Both the position numbers and the translations under genes were made by a program. From an uncultured Lachnospiraceae bacterium (GTDB lineage Bacteria > Bacillota > Clostridia > Lachnospirales > Lachnospiraceae): a DNA stretch of 41,597 bases. How positions within the stretch are numbered: position 1 is the first letter of the stretch; every line of letters starts with the position of its first letter. Shown in pieces: positions 15,683 through 24,883 of this stretch. The stretch spans positions 1 to 41,597 of the forward strand of contig CACZFI010000012.1 of assembly GCA_902780405.1 (NCBI GenBank). Reading direction: 5' to 3'. The notes under the pieces are model-generated. The model searched no databases, was not told where the DNA came from, and saw only the letters and a list, made by a program, of their open reading frames with translations.

Positions 15683-16165
15683 TTACTTGATGGTGATGCT
15701 GTCAGCCCAGGCGAAGATATCCTTCTTCAGCTTGTCGTAGTCGCTGGACTTGCAGACAAATTCGCAGATCCAGTAAGAGGCTGATCCCTTGAACATACAG
15801 TGAATATAGGTGTATTTTGCGCCCTGGTTTTCTTTGGTGTCGATGAAGTAGAGGTAGGAACCGCGATCAACAAGCGTGTCCGGATTCTGCTTGTTCAAAG
15901 CCGCGATCTCCAGGGCGTATCCTTTGAGAGAGGTGATCTCGAAACCTGCGTGCTCAAGGTCGTTCACAGACTCTTCCTTCGCGGTGAAGGAGACTAAGTC
16001 GCTGGTAAGATAAAGGTCAAATTCGTTCATCTTACTTTGGGTAAAATCGCTCGTCAACGTGACGGTCAGGTCCCCGGATGTAAAATTCTTCGGATTGCTG
16101 CCGCAAGCGGTCAGTGTGCAGAGCGCGAAGATGGTTAAAATCAGAAGTAAAGATTTCTTTTTCAT
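15683..16165 (-). CDS. Small lipoprotein of unknown function
   Basis: This 160-residue protein has a lipoprotein signal: a basic start (MKKKS), a hydrophobic helix and the lipobox LTAC with Cys at about residue 21, so it is probably lipid-anchored on the outer face of the membrane. The mature part is not recognised and has no clear catalytic pattern. The start at 16165 is preferred over 16174 because an AAGGAG site sits directly before the latter without spacing but is spaced 9 bases for the former. It is divergent from hydG, with 85 bases between start codons. Confidence 0.75.
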   Translation of the reverse strand: MKKKSLLLILTIFALCTLTACGSNPKNFTSGDLTVTLTSDFTQSKMNEFDLYLTSDLVSFTAKEESVNDLEHAGFEITSLKGYALEIAALNKQNPDTLVDRGSYLYFIDTKENQGAKYTYIHCMFKGSASYWICEFVCKSSDYDKLKKDIFAWADSITIK

Positions 16166-16250
16166 ATGGATCATCTCCTTGGAACATTCTATCTTTTTCC
16201 ATCATATCACAAATGAAAACAAATTGCATTAAATATACGAAAGGGATATA

Positions 16251-17678
16251 ATGAAGGGCATGTACGACATTCAATCTTTACATGCAGAAGAATTTATCAA
16301 TAACGAAGAGATTCTTGAAACCCTTGCATATGCAGACGCCCATAAAAACGACCTTGCACTGATAGACGAGATTATTGAGAAGGCAAAGGAGAGAAAGGGG
16401 CTTTCTCACCGTGAGGCCAGCGTTTTGCTTGCGTGCGAGGATGCGGAGAGGATCAACAGGATGTACGATCTTGCCGAGCAGATCAAGAAGGATTTCTACG
16501 GCAATCGCATTGTGCTTTTTGCACCTCTTTATCTTTCTAATTACTGTGTGAACGGATGCTTATACTGCCCTTATCACATCGAGAACGGGCATATTGCGAG
16601 AAAGAAGCTTACACAGGACGAGATCCGGGCAGAGGTGATCGCGCTTCAGGATATGGGACATAAGCGTCTTGCACTTGAGGCGGGCGAGGATCCCCTGAAC
16701 AATCCCATCGAGTATATCCTCGAAAGCATCAACACGATCTACGGCATTCATCATAAGAACGGTTCCATTCGCAGGGTGAATGTCAACATTGCCGCGACGA
16801 CGGTCGAGAATTACAGAAAACTCCACGAAGCCGGGATCGGAACCTACATCCTCTTCCAGGAGACGTATCACAAGGAAACCTACGAGAAGCTTCATCCGCA
16901 CGGACCGAAGAGCAATTACGCCTACCATACGGAGGCGATGGACCGCGCCATGGAAGGCGGTATCGATGACGTAGGACTCGGCGTGCTTTTCGGACTCGAG
17001 AAGTACCGCTACGAATTTGCAGGTCTTTTGATGCATGCGGAACACCTTGAGGCGGTTCACGGTGTCGGACCGCACACAATAAGCGTCCCCCGCGTGAAGC
17101 CTGCGGATGATATCGATCCGGGAGAGTTTGACGGCGGTATCGATGACGATACATTTGCCAAAATATGTGCGCTGATTCGTATTGCAGTTCCCTACACAGG
17201 TATGATAATATCTACGAGGGAGAGCCAGTCCGTGAGAGAACGCGTGATACGTCTGGGCGTATCGCAGATCAGCGGAGGTTCAAAGACTTCTGTCGGGGGC
17301 TATGTACGTCCCGAGGCAGAAGACGAACGGTCGGAGCAGTTTGATGTGAGCGATACCAGGACGCTCGACGAGGTTGTGGGCTGGCTGATGGAGATGGGAT
17401 ATATACCGAGTTTTTGTACGGCCTGCTACCGCGCGGGACGGACGGGAGACCGGTTTATGTCGCTGCTTAAGGCGGGACAGATCCAGAATTGCTGCCACCC
17501 GAATGCACTCCTTACACTGAAGGAGTACCTGTTAGACTATGCGTCCGATAGGACAAGGGCGCTCGGAGAGGCAATGATCGCAAAAGAATTATCGAACATT
17601 CCCTCAGAGAAGGTACGCGAGAATTGCGCATCTTATCTGAAAGAGATACAAAACGGAAACAGAGATTTCAGATTCTAG
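16251..17678 (+). CDS. hydG: [FeFe]-hydrogenase H-cluster maturase HydG (tyrosine lyase)
   Basis: This 475-residue radical-SAM enzyme splits tyrosine to supply the CO and cyanide ligands of the [FeFe]-hydrogenase H-cluster. The radical-SAM cluster ligands are Cys99, Cys103 and Cys106 in YCVNGCLYC (CX3CX2C). The second, C-terminal cluster pattern CX2CX22C is present at Cys389, Cys392 and Cys415, which separates HydG from the related ThiH. The typical TVENYRKLHEAGIGTYILFQ and ISVPRVKPA blocks occur in order. A GAAAGGG site precedes the ATG at 16251. hydF lies about 3.4 kb downstream; hydE and a hydrogenase gene are not in the window. Confidence 0.95.
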   Translation: MKGMYDIQSLHAEEFINNEEILETLAYADAHKNDLALIDEIIEKAKERKGLSHREASVLLACEDAERINRMYDLAEQIKKDFYGNRIVLFAPLYLSNYCVNGCLYCPYHIENGHIARKKLTQDEIRAEVIALQDMGHKRLALEAGEDPLNNPIEYILESINTIYGIHHKNGSIRRVNVNIAATTVENYRKLHEAGIGTYILFQETYHKETYEKLHPHGPKSNYAYHTEAMDRAMEGGIDDVGLGVLFGLEKYRYEFAGLLMHAEHLEAVHGVGPHTISVPRVKPADDIDPGEFDGGIDDDTFAKICALIRIAVPYTGMIISTRESQSVRERVIRLGVSQISGGSKTSVGGYVRPEAEDERSEQFDVSDTRTLDEVVGWLMEMGYIPSFCTACYRAGRTGDRFMSLLKAGQIQNCCHPNALLTLKEYLLDYASDRTRALGEAMIAKELSNIPSEKVRENCASYLKEIQNGNRDFRF

Positions 17679-17688
17679 GAGGAAACAG

Positions 17689-18186
17689 ATGTCCAAAAAG
17701 AAGAAAAAGTCAGTTGCCGACGTGGTGGAGGACGTGAAGGATGCTGTGACGGACGGCGCCGGAGCGGTAGTGGATGCCGTGGCGGATACGGCCGAGACGG
17801 GCAAGGATATCCTTGAAGACGGCTACGAAGAGCTGCACAAGGAACACACCTTCTCGCTTGCGGATTCGTGGTATGAACTGCTTGCAGTCATCTTCGCCAT
17901 CATCTATATCGTATTCAAGACCTGCCGCTTCATCTTCGACGGCGGATATGAGCAGGGATTTGTGGAGATCATAAGTTTTGTCTTCTCCCTCATCATGAGC
18001 ATCTTTGTGATCTGCTGCTTCTGTGCGGTGATCGAGGTGCAGGAGAAACTGGACGTCATGAATCACAACGTCGATCTGATGGCGCACATCAATCATATAC
18101 ATTTTGTGGAACTTGCAGAACGTCTTGACGACATCGGAGACGCCGTTTCCGGTGAGATAAAATCAGACGATCAGCCCCAGGCTTAA
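17689..18186 (+). CDS. Two-helix membrane protein of unknown function
   Basis: This 165-residue protein is not recognised. The first 50 residues are a charged, regularly spaced helix (VADVVEDVKDAVTDGAGAVV and following) resembling apolipoprotein-like or LEA-type amphipathic helices. Two membrane segments follow (about residues 64-82 and 93-114), the second with a cluster ICCFC. A short helical C-terminus (LDVMNHNVDLMAHINH) ends the protein. It has an AGGAGG site and starts 11 bases after hydG and ends 12 bases before the BI-1 gene, so these are probably co-transcribed. A role in hydrogenase function is not implied by its sequence. Confidence 0.65.
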   Translation: MSKKKKKSVADVVEDVKDAVTDGAGAVVDAVADTAETGKDILEDGYEELHKEHTFSLADSWYELLAVIFAIIYIVFKTCRFIFDGGYEQGFVEIISFVFSLIMSIFVICCFCAVIEVQEKLDVMNHNVDLMAHINHIHFVELAERLDDIGDAVSGEIKSDDQPQA

Positions 18187-18197
18187 AGGAGGAACTT

Positions 18198-19022
18198 ATG
18201 GGACAGTACAACAACAATGATCCATTCAACCAGTACAATCAGTACAACCAGTACGGTCAGCAGGGTCAGCCCTACGGTATGCAAACCGGCATGAACAATC
18301 AGCAGTTTGGCGGACAGGGTTACCAGCAGGCTTACAATCAGGGATACGGTCAGCCCTACGGTGCGGCTTATACACCGGCAGACACGATCTCATCCACAAA
18401 ATACAATCTGATCATCGGCGCATGCCTGCTCTACGGTTTCATCATCAACTGTATTATGGTGAGCACCTGCTATGACGCAGCAGCTTCCCTGATCATGGGC
18501 AGCCCGATTGTCTTCTTTATCCTGTATCTCGCCATGGCGATCGCCGGCGGCCTTATGGTACATAAGTCCGACAATCCCGTGATCAGCTTTATCGGATACA
18601 ATCTGTTTGTGTTACCGCTCGGACTGGTTCTTTCTTTTGTACTTAACGTATATGTTGCTGTCGGATACTCCGATATCATTACACAGGCGTTTGGCCTTAC
18701 TGCTGCAATCACACTGATCATGATGGCAGTTTCATCCATCTTCCCCGATTTTTTCTTAAAGCTCGGAAGAACCCTGATGATCACACTTTTGATCACCATC
18801 GTGGCAGAGTTTGTTATGTACCTGATGGGTGCAAACCTTGGTATCATTGATTACGTTGTTGTTCTGATCTTCTGCGGATACATCGGTTATGACTGGGCGA
18901 AGGCCAACCGTGTTCCCAAGACTGTTGATAACGCTATTGATTCCGCGGCGGAGCTCTATGTAGATATGGTGAACCTGTTCTTACGACTTCTCCGTATCCT
19001 TGCGAGAGCACAGAGTAACTAA
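18198..19022 (+). CDS. Bax inhibitor-1/YccA family membrane protein with Gln/Asn/Tyr-rich N-terminal tail
   Basis: This 274-residue protein has about 60 residues of Gln/Asn/Tyr/Gly-rich sequence (NQYNQYNQYGQQGQPYG) followed by six or seven membrane helices. The closing block YIGYDWAKANRVP and the end AAELYVDMVNLFLRLLRIL match the Bax inhibitor-1 (YccA/TMBIM) family. Bacterial members conduct calcium or protect membrane quality-control proteases; the role here is inferred. The tail is unusual in the family and may drive weak self-association. An AAAGGAGG site precedes it. Confidence 0.82.
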   Translation: MGQYNNNDPFNQYNQYNQYGQQGQPYGMQTGMNNQQFGGQGYQQAYNQGYGQPYGAAYTPADTISSTKYNLIIGACLLYGFIINCIMVSTCYDAAASLIMGSPIVFFILYLAMAIAGGLMVHKSDNPVISFIGYNLFVLPLGLVLSFVLNVYVAVGYSDIITQAFGLTAAITLIMMAVSSIFPDFFLKLGRTLMITLLITIVAEFVMYLMGANLGIIDYVVVLIFCGYIGYDWAKANRVPKTVDNAIDSAAELYVDMVNLFLRLLRILARAQSN

Positions 19023-19042
19023 TGAAAAGCAGGAGGTAGACG

Positions 19043-21028
19043 ATGAAGGCAATCGACACAAAATCAGTGAATTCAATCCGCGTACTTGCAGCGGAGGCAA
19101 TCCAGAAGGCAAATTCCGGACATCCCGGTCTGCCCCTCGGCGCTGCGCCGATGGCGTATGAACTGTGGGCACACCAGATGAACCATGATCCCTCAGATCC
19201 GAAGTGGCCGAATCGTGACCGATTCATCCTTTCCGGCGGACACGGATCAGCGCTTCTTTATTCACTGCTTCATCTGTTCGGATACGGACTGACGATGGAG
19301 GATATGAAGAATTTCCGCCAGTTGGGCTCACTGACGCCCGGTCATCCCGAGTACGGACATACGGTAGGCGTGGAAGCAACCACAGGGCCGCTCGGCGCCG
19401 GTATGGCAATGGCTGTCGGTATGGCGATGGCAGAGAAGCACCTCGCTTCCGTATTTAACAAAGACAACTTCCCCGTAATGGATCATTATACGTATGTGCT
19501 TGGCGGCGACGGCTGCATGATGGAAGGTATCAGCTATGAGGCCTTCTCCCTTGCCGGTTCCCTTGGCCTTTCCAAGCTCATCGTTCTCTACGATTCCAAC
19601 AACATCACCATTGAGGGTGATACGGAGATCGCATTTACCGAGGATGTAAGAAAGCGCTTTGAAGCTTTCGGCTTCCACACACAGCTTGTGGAGGACGGCA
19701 ACGACCTCGATGCGATCGCAGCTGCGATCGAGGCGGCGAAGGCAGAGACGGAAAGACCGTCCATGATCGAGATCAAGACCAAGATCGGTGCGGGCTGTCC
19801 CGCGAAGGAAGGAAAGGCTTCCGCACATGGCGAGCCTCTCGGCGAGGAGAACCTTGTTGCGCTTCGTGAGAACCTCGGACTTGCCGATATGGCACCCTTC
19901 ACGATCGCGGATGACGTGACCGAGAACTTCAAGGCCCTTGCGGCAGAAGGACGTAAGAAGAGAGACGCATGGTATGCGATGTTTGAGGAGTACGGCAAGA
20001 AGTACCCCGAGGATCTCGCACGCTGGAATACATACCATGATCCCGATAACGCAAAAGCACTTTACGATCTGGATGACTTCTGGCATGTGGTTGACAAGCC
20101 CGAAGCTACACGAAATGTATCCGGAGCACAGATCAATGTGATCAAGAATGTCGTACCGAATCTCTTCGGAGGAGCGGCGGATCTTGCGCCCTCAACCAAA
20201 ACCTATATGAAGGAAGTCGGAGATTTCTCCAAAGCAACCCCCGAAGGAAGGAATGTCCACTTCGGTATCCGAGAGCTTGCGATGGCAGCCATCGGTAACG
20301 GTATCGGACTTCACGGAGGGCTGCGTCCTTACGTATCGACCTTCTTCGTATTCAGTGATTACGTAAAGCCTATGGCAAGACTTTCGGCTTTGATGGGACT
20401 TCCCACCACCTATGTCTTCACACATGACAGCATCGGCGTAGGCGAGGACGGACCGACCCATGAGCCCATCGAGCAGCTTGCAATGCTTCGCGCACTTCCG
20501 AACTTCTATGCATTCCGTCCCGCGGATTCCGTAGAGTGTGCGGCTGCATGGTACTTTGCATTAAACAAGCATGATGCTCCGACAGCATTGGTGCTTTCCA
20601 GACAGAACCTGCCTCAGCTTCCCGGAAGCAGCACGGAGGCTTTAAAGGGCGGATACATCACCGAGGATTCCGACAAGGATACTCCGGATGCAATCATCAT
20701 TGCAACCGGTTCCGAGGTTTCTCTGGCTGTGGAGGCCAGAAAGAAACTGCTTGCAGACGGCATCGACTGCCGCGTGGTAAGTATGCCTTGTATGGACCTC
20801 TTCAAGGAGCAGCCGGATGAATACCGTGAGAAGATCCTTCCGAAGAATGTGACCGCACGCGTCGGCGTTGAGGCGCTTTCCTCATTCGGATGGGGAGATC
20901 TGCTCGGCCTTTCCGGTGAATTTGTCGGCATGAAGGGCTTCGGCGCTTCGGGCCCCGGCGGTAAATTATTCGAGCACTTCGGCATCACAACGGATGCGGT
21001 GGTAGCTGCGGTTAAAAAGACACTGTAA
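19043..21028 (+). CDS. tkt: Transketolase
   Basis: This 661-residue enzyme is a full-length, single-chain transketolase. It moves two-carbon units between sugar phosphates in the non-oxidative pentose-phosphate pathway using thiamine diphosphate. Visible signatures are the N-terminal [18 protein letters not shown], the cofactor-binding [20 protein letters not shown] (near residues 153-172), [25 protein letters not shown] and the [18 protein letters not shown] block. It lies between a BI-1-like gene and hydF. An intrinsic terminator follows 6 bases after its stop. Confidence 0.97.
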   Translation: MKAIDTKSVNSIRVLAAEAIQKANSGHPGLPLGAAPMAYELWAHQMNHDPSDPKWPNRDRFILSGGHGSALLYSLLHLFGYGLTMEDMKNFRQLGSLTPGHPEYGHTVGVEATTGPLGAGMAMAVGMAMAEKHLASVFNKDNFPVMDHYTYVLGGDGCMMEGISYEAFSLAGSLGLSKLIVLYDSNNITIEGDTEIAFTEDVRKRFEAFGFHTQLVEDGNDLDAIAAAIEAAKAETERPSMIEIKTKIGAGCPAKEGKASAHGEPLGEENLVALRENLGLADMAPFTIADDVTENFKALAAEGRKKRDAWYAMFEEYGKKYPEDLARWNTYHDPDNAKALYDLDDFWHVVDKPEATRNVSGAQINVIKNVVPNLFGGAADLAPSTKTYMKEVGDFSKATPEGRNVHFGIRELAMAAIGNGIGLHGGLRPYVSTFFVFSDYVKPMARLSALMGLPTTYVFTHDSIGVGEDGPTHEPIEQLAMLRALPNFYAFRPADSVECAAAWYFALNKHDAPTALVLSRQNLPQLPGSSTEALKGGYITEDSDKDTPDAIIIATGSEVSLAVEARKKLLADGIDCRVVSMPCMDLFKEQPDEYREKILPKNVTARVGVEALSSFGWGDLLGLSGEFVGMKGFGASGPGGKLFEHFGITTDAVVAAVKKTL

Positions 21029-21034
21029 GGAACA

Positions 21035-21077
21035 GATGCCTGACTACATGGTACACATGCGGTCAGGCATCGTTTTT
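21035..21077 (+). terminator. Intrinsic terminator after tkt
   Basis: GATGCCTGAC (21035-21044) and GTCAGGCATC (21062-21071) form a perfect 10-bp stem, followed by GTTTTT. The T-run directly adjoins the hydF Shine-Dalgarno site (AAGGAGG, 21078-21084), so it may act as an attenuator for hydF. Confidence 0.85.
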
Positions 21078-21091
21078 AAGGAGGTAAGAGT

Positions 21092-22288
21092 ATGCAGGAC
21101 ACTCCGACAGGCGATCGTATTCATATCGGATTCTTCGGCAGGAGAAATTCCGGAAAATCCAGTGTGGTCAATGCAGTAACGGGTCAGGAACTCTCCGTGG
21201 TTTCGGATGTGAAGGGAACCACAACGGATCCCGTTAAAAAATCCATGGAACTGTTACCTTTAGGACCGGTACTCATCATCGACACACCGGGCTTTGATGA
21301 TGCGGGAAGCCTGGGTGAACTTCGCGTGGAACAGACGCGGAAGGTCCTGTCCGGCACGGATATCGCCGTACTTGTGATGGATGCCACGGAAGGGATGACG
21401 GAGGCGGACAGGCAGCTTATCTCCATTTTCAATGAAAAGAAGATCCCGTACGTGTCGGTCTACAACAAGTGCGACCTTCTTGCGGTAGCCGATATGCGGC
21501 GGCTCTCACAGGAGGAACACGCCATTTTGGTGAGCGCCAAGGATAAGAAGAACATCGATCAGCTGAAGGAAGCCATCGCATTAAAGTCGGATCCGGGCGC
21601 TGTGCGACCGCTGGTATCCGATCTGGTGCTTCCCGGGGAGACGGTGCTTCTCATCGTACCCATCGACGAATCGGCCCCGAAGGGACGTCTGATCCTGCCT
21701 CAGCAGCAGGTGATCCGGGATCTTCTTGATGCAGAGGCGGTAAGTGTTGTATGCGGTGTAGACCGCATTGCGGATACGCTCGGAAAACTAAGCACTCCGC
21801 CGAGACTTGTTATCACGGACAGCCAGGTCTTTGACCGCGCGTCGGCTGCCGTCCCCGAGGACATCTATCTCACTTCGTTTTCCATTCTGATGGCAAGGAA
21901 GAAAGGATTTCTTGCTGCGGCTGTGGAGGGTGTGTCGGGACTTGAGACACTTTCCGACGGTGCACATATACTGATCGCCGAAGGATGTACCCATCACAGA
22001 CAGTGTAAGGATATCGGAACCGTGAAACTTCCGGCGATGATCAGAAAGTTTACGGGGAAGGAACCTCGTTTTTCGTTTTGCTCCGGCGGAGACTTCCCGG
22101 AGGATCCTTCCGTGTACGACCTTGTGATCCACTGCGGTGGATGTATGATCGGTGATCGCGAGGTGGTAAGCCGCATGCAGGCAACACTTGCGGCGGGCGT
22201 ACCGTTTACCAATTACGGAACCGCCATTGCGAAGATGAACGGAATTCTGGATCGATCACTTGCGATATTCCACGGAAGATACACATAG
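21092..22288 (+). CDS. hydF: [FeFe]-hydrogenase H-cluster maturation GTPase HydF
   Basis: This 398-residue protein is the scaffold GTPase of H-cluster assembly. The N-terminal GTPase domain has Walker A GRRNSGKS (16-23), DTPGFDD (64-70) and NKCD (125-128). The C-terminal iron-sulfur ligands are Cys299/His301 (EGCTHH) and the His347-Cys348-x-x-Cys351 group (IHCGGC), the CxHx...HCxxC pattern that separates HydF from other GTPases of the Era/TrmE group. The SD site abuts the tkt terminator, leaving no room for its own promoter, so expression probably needs read-through or a promoter inside tkt. hydG is upstream in the same orientation. Confidence 0.96.
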   Translation: MQDTPTGDRIHIGFFGRRNSGKSSVVNAVTGQELSVVSDVKGTTTDPVKKSMELLPLGPVLIIDTPGFDDAGSLGELRVEQTRKVLSGTDIAVLVMDATEGMTEADRQLISIFNEKKIPYVSVYNKCDLLAVADMRRLSQEEHAILVSAKDKKNIDQLKEAIALKSDPGAVRPLVSDLVLPGETVLLIVPIDESAPKGRLILPQQQVIRDLLDAEAVSVVCGVDRIADTLGKLSTPPRLVITDSQVFDRASAAVPEDIYLTSFSILMARKKGFLAAAVEGVSGLETLSDGAHILIAEGCTHHRQCKDIGTVKLPAMIRKFTGKEPRFSFCSGGDFPEDPSVYDLVIHCGGCMIGDREVVSRMQATLAAGVPFTNYGTAIAKMNGILDRSLAIFHGRYT

Positions 22289-22372
22289 TGGGAACCCCAC
22301 ATCTTGTGGCTCTTATCCATATTTGACAGAAAACGTTCCATATATTGAAAATGAGCCGTCAAATTGCCCTCA

Positions 22373-22395
22373 AGATTGTATACAATATACAATCT
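22373..22395. promoter_or_regulatory. Perfect inverted repeat upstream of the pfl promoter (possible operator)
   Basis: AGATTGTATA (22373-22382), a CAA centre, then TATACAATCT (22386-22395), 10-3-10. It lies about 40 bases upstream of the pfl -35 element; a half-site GTATACAAT occurs again in the promoter spacer at about 22441-22449. This is a plausible activator or redox-regulator site of unknown type. Confidence 0.5.
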
Positions 22396-22433
22396 GTGTA
22401 TTGAAAAAAGTACAAGAAAGTACATTTCCTGCA

Positions 22434-22462
22434 TTGATGTGTATACAATTCCTTGTTATAAT
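22434..22462 (+). promoter_or_regulatory. Putative sigma-A promoter for the split pfl operon
   Basis: TTGATG (22434-22439), a 17-base spacer and a perfect TATAAT (22457-22462). It leaves a leader of about 108 bases before the pflB start. Confidence 0.8.
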
Positions 22463-22492
22463 GAATTCACCACAAGGGCAGTTTTTCGCCCG

Positions 22493-22521
22493 AACCCCGA
22501 TTTTACGCAGGTTTCGGGGTT
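22493..22521 (+). other. Leader hairpin in the pfl 5' untranslated region
   Basis: AACCCCGA (22493-22500) pairs perfectly with TCGGGGTT (22514-22521). A second short stem (CGGC-GTG-GCCG) follows near 22540. No strong T-run follows, so they are more likely stabilising or regulatory structures than a terminator. Confidence 0.5.
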
Positions 22522-22576
22522 TGTCAATATCAATAGCAGCGGCGTGGCCGCAGAGAAAAAGGAGGAGTTATAGACA

Positions 22577-24640
22577 ATGTTACTCAAGTTCAAAGCATTG
22601 GAGACTGACAGCTGGAACGGCTTCGTTCCCGGTAAGTGGCAGAAAGAAGTAGAGGTTAGAGACTTCATTCAGAGAAATTACACCCCTTATGAAGGTGATG
22701 ATAGCTTCCTTGCAGATCCCACACAGGATACAAAGGATCTTTGGGCCATGGTTATGGACCTTAGCAAGAAGGAAAGAGAAGCAGGCGGTGTTCTCGATAT
22801 GGATACCAAGGTGGTTTCCACCCTTACATCTCACGGCCCGGGATATCTCGATAAGAGCAAAGAGAAGATCGTTGGTTTCCAGACAGACAAGCCTTTCAAG
22901 AGAGGCATGAATGTGTACGGCGGTATCCGTATGGCCATGAAGGCATGCGAAGACAACGGTTATAAGGTAGATCCCGAGATTGTAGAGTTCTTCACAACTC
23001 ACAGAAAGACACATAACGCCGGTGTATTCGATGTTTATGATCCTGAGATCAGAAGATGCCGTACCAACCACATTATCACAGGTCTTCCCGATGCGTATGG
23101 ACGTGGACGTATCATCGGTGACTACAGAAGAGTCGCACTCTATGGTATTGATTTCCTGATAGAGGACAAGAAGATTCAGAAGGAGTCCTTCGGTGAGGTT
23201 TACACGGACGATGTTATCAGAGGCAAGGAGGAGATCTCCGAGCAGATCAGAGCACTTCAGGAGCTCAAGACTATGGCTGCAAGCTATGGTATCGATATCT
23301 CCAAGCCCGCTAAGAATGTTCAGGAAGCTATCCAGTTCCTGTACTTCGGTTACCTCGGCGCTGTTAAGGAGCAGAACGGTGCGGCTATGTCCCTTGGACG
23401 TACATCCACATTCCTTGACATCTATGCTGAGAGAGATTTAAAGAACGGTACATTTACTGAGGAGCAGATTCAGGAGTTCATAGATCACTTTGTTATGAAG
23501 CTTCGCTGCGTGAAGTTCGCAAGAACACCTGAGTACAACTCCATCTTCGCCGGTGATCCGGTATGGGTAACCGAGTCTCTCGGTGGTATGGGCGTAGACG
23601 GCAGAACTCTTGTAACCAAGATGAGCTTCCGTTACCTCCACACACTTGACAACCTCGGTACTGCACCCGAGCCGAACCTTACGGTTCTCTGGTCCACAAG
23701 ACTTCCGATCAACTGGAAGCAGTACTGTGCAAAGATGTCCATCAAGTCTTCTTCCATCCAGTATGAGAACGACGATCTGATGAGACCTGTACACGGCGAT
23801 GACTACGGTATCGCTTGCTGCGTATCCTCTATGAGAATCGGTAAGGACATGCAGTTCTTCGGCGCAAGAGCAAACCTTGCAAAGTGCCTTCTCTATGCGA
23901 TCAACGGTGGTGTGGATGAGTGCACAGGCGTACAGGTTGGACCTAAGTACAGACCTATCACTTCCGAGTACCTCGATTATGATGAGGTTATGGAGAAGTT
24001 CGATGATATGATGGAGTGGCTTGCAAAGGTATACGTAAGCGCACTGAATATCATCCACTATATGCATGACAAGTACGCTTACGAGCGTATCCAGATGGCA
24101 CTTCATGACAGAGATGTGAAGAGATTCTTCGCAACCGGTCTTGCAGGTCTTTCCGTAGTAGCTGACTCACTCTCCGCGATCAAGTACGCGAAGGTAAAAT
24201 GTATCCGTAACGAGCAGGGTATCGTAACCTCCTATGAGACTGAGGGCGACTTCCCTAAGTACGGTAACAACGATGACAGAGTAGATGCAATCGCTGCAAG
24301 CCTTGTATCCACCTTCATGCACAAGCTGAGAAAGCATCACGTATACAGAAACGGTTTCCCGACCATGTCCATCCTTACCATTACTTCCAATGTAACTTAC
24401 GGTAAGAACACAGGTGATACACCTTGCGGACGTAAGCATGGTCAGCCGTTCGCTCCGGGAGCTAACCCGATGCATCAGAGAGATACACACGGTGCTCTTG
24501 CATCCCTCTCTTCTGTAGCAAAGCTTCCTTATATGGATTCTCAGGACGGTATCTCCAATACCTTCTCCATCATCCCGGGCGCACTCGGCAAGGAGGATCA
24601 GGTATTCGCAGGAGACCTTGAGGTAGATCTCAGCAAGTAA
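22577..24640 (+). CDS. pflB: Pyruvate formate-lyase core protein without its glycyl-radical domain (split PFL)
   Basis: This 687-residue protein matches the thiyl-radical barrel of pyruvate formate-lyase, which converts pyruvate and CoA to acetyl-CoA and formate. The active-site cysteine pair is Cys414-Cys415 in [16 protein letters not shown], the expected place. Other family blocks include [16 protein letters not shown] and [17 protein letters not shown]. Full-length PFL (about 740-760 residues) ends in a glycyl-radical domain with RVSGYAV; here the protein stops after [21 protein letters not shown], exactly at the boundary of that domain. The domain is encoded by a separate gene at 24884. 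An AAGGAGGAG site precedes it, and codon use looks like a highly expressed gene. The stop is followed by its own clear downstream genes, so a sequencing frameshift does not explain the split. Confidence 0.92.
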   Translation: MLLKFKALETDSWNGFVPGKWQKEVEVRDFIQRNYTPYEGDDSFLADPTQDTKDLWAMVMDLSKKEREAGGVLDMDTKVVSTLTSHGPGYLDKSKEKIVGFQTDKPFKRGMNVYGGIRMAMKACEDNGYKVDPEIVEFFTTHRKTHNAGVFDVYDPEIRRCRTNHIITGLPDAYGRGRIIGDYRRVALYGIDFLIEDKKIQKESFGEVYTDDVIRGKEEISEQIRALQELKTMAASYGIDISKPAKNVQEAIQFLYFGYLGAVKEQNGAAMSLGRTSTFLDIYAERDLKNGTFTEEQIQEFIDHFVMKLRCVKFARTPEYNSIFAGDPVWVTESLGGMGVDGRTLVTKMSFRYLHTLDNLGTAPEPNLTVLWSTRLPINWKQYCAKMSIKSSSIQYENDDLMRPVHGDDYGIACCVSSMRIGKDMQFFGARANLAKCLLYAINGGVDECTGVQVGPKYRPITSEYLDYDEVMEKFDDMMEWLAKVYVSALNIIHYMHDKYAYERIQMALHDRDVKRFFATGLAGLSVVADSLSAIKYAKVKCIRNEQGIVTSYETEGDFPKYGNNDDRVDAIAASLVSTFMHKLRKHHVYRNGFPTMSILTITSNVTYGKNTGDTPCGRKHGQPFAPGANPMHQRDTHGALASLSSVAKLPYMDSQDGISNTFSIIPGALGKEDQVFAGDLEVDLSK

Positions 24641-24652
24641 AGAGGATTAAGC

Positions 24653-24865
24653 ATGGACAACGGACTCAGCAATGTAGACAATATCGTAGCGATGCTCGAC
24701 GACATGGTAGCGAACGATCACGGACATATCAATGTGTCTTACGATCCCGAAGCGGAAGGTGTTACCGAGGAGACACTCGGCTGCATCGACTGCGCCAAAG
24801 GGAATCTGGCGTGCGCGGTTCCTACACTGCATGAGGGTATCGACGAAGGCTTAGAAACAGATTAA
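24653..24865 (+). CDS. 70-residue acidic protein resembling a degenerate half of the PFL glycyl-radical domain
   Basis: This small protein lies between the PFL core and the glycyl-domain gene. Its first 30 residues (NVDNIVAMLDDMVANDHGHI) align with the first part of the glycyl-domain protein ([20 protein letters not shown]), including the closing HINV/HLNV. It then diverges: no RVSGYAV loop, but cysteines at about 44, 47 and 54 (CIDCAKGNLAC). It has its own GAGGATT-type binding site 12 bases after the pflB stop. It may be a decayed duplicate, a regulatory or assembly partner of the split enzyme, or a protein that protects the radical-domain pocket. Those roles are inference; I do not recognise a named family. 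Confidence 0.7.
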   Translation: MDNGLSNVDNIVAMLDDMVANDHGHINVSYDPEAEGVTEETLGCIDCAKGNLACAVPTLHEGIDEGLETD

Positions 24866-24883
24866 TTATAGGAGGATGATAAA

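Noticed and set aside
16246..16251. TATAAT overlapping the hydG start as a promoter
   Set aside because: It lies at the start codon and would begin transcription inside the gene; a chance match.
22373..22395. Palindrome as a Rex or FNR site
   Set aside because: Rex sites are usually TTGTTAA-N4-TTAACAA-like and FNR sites TTGAT-N4-ATCAA; neither fits well. Kept only as an unassigned operator.
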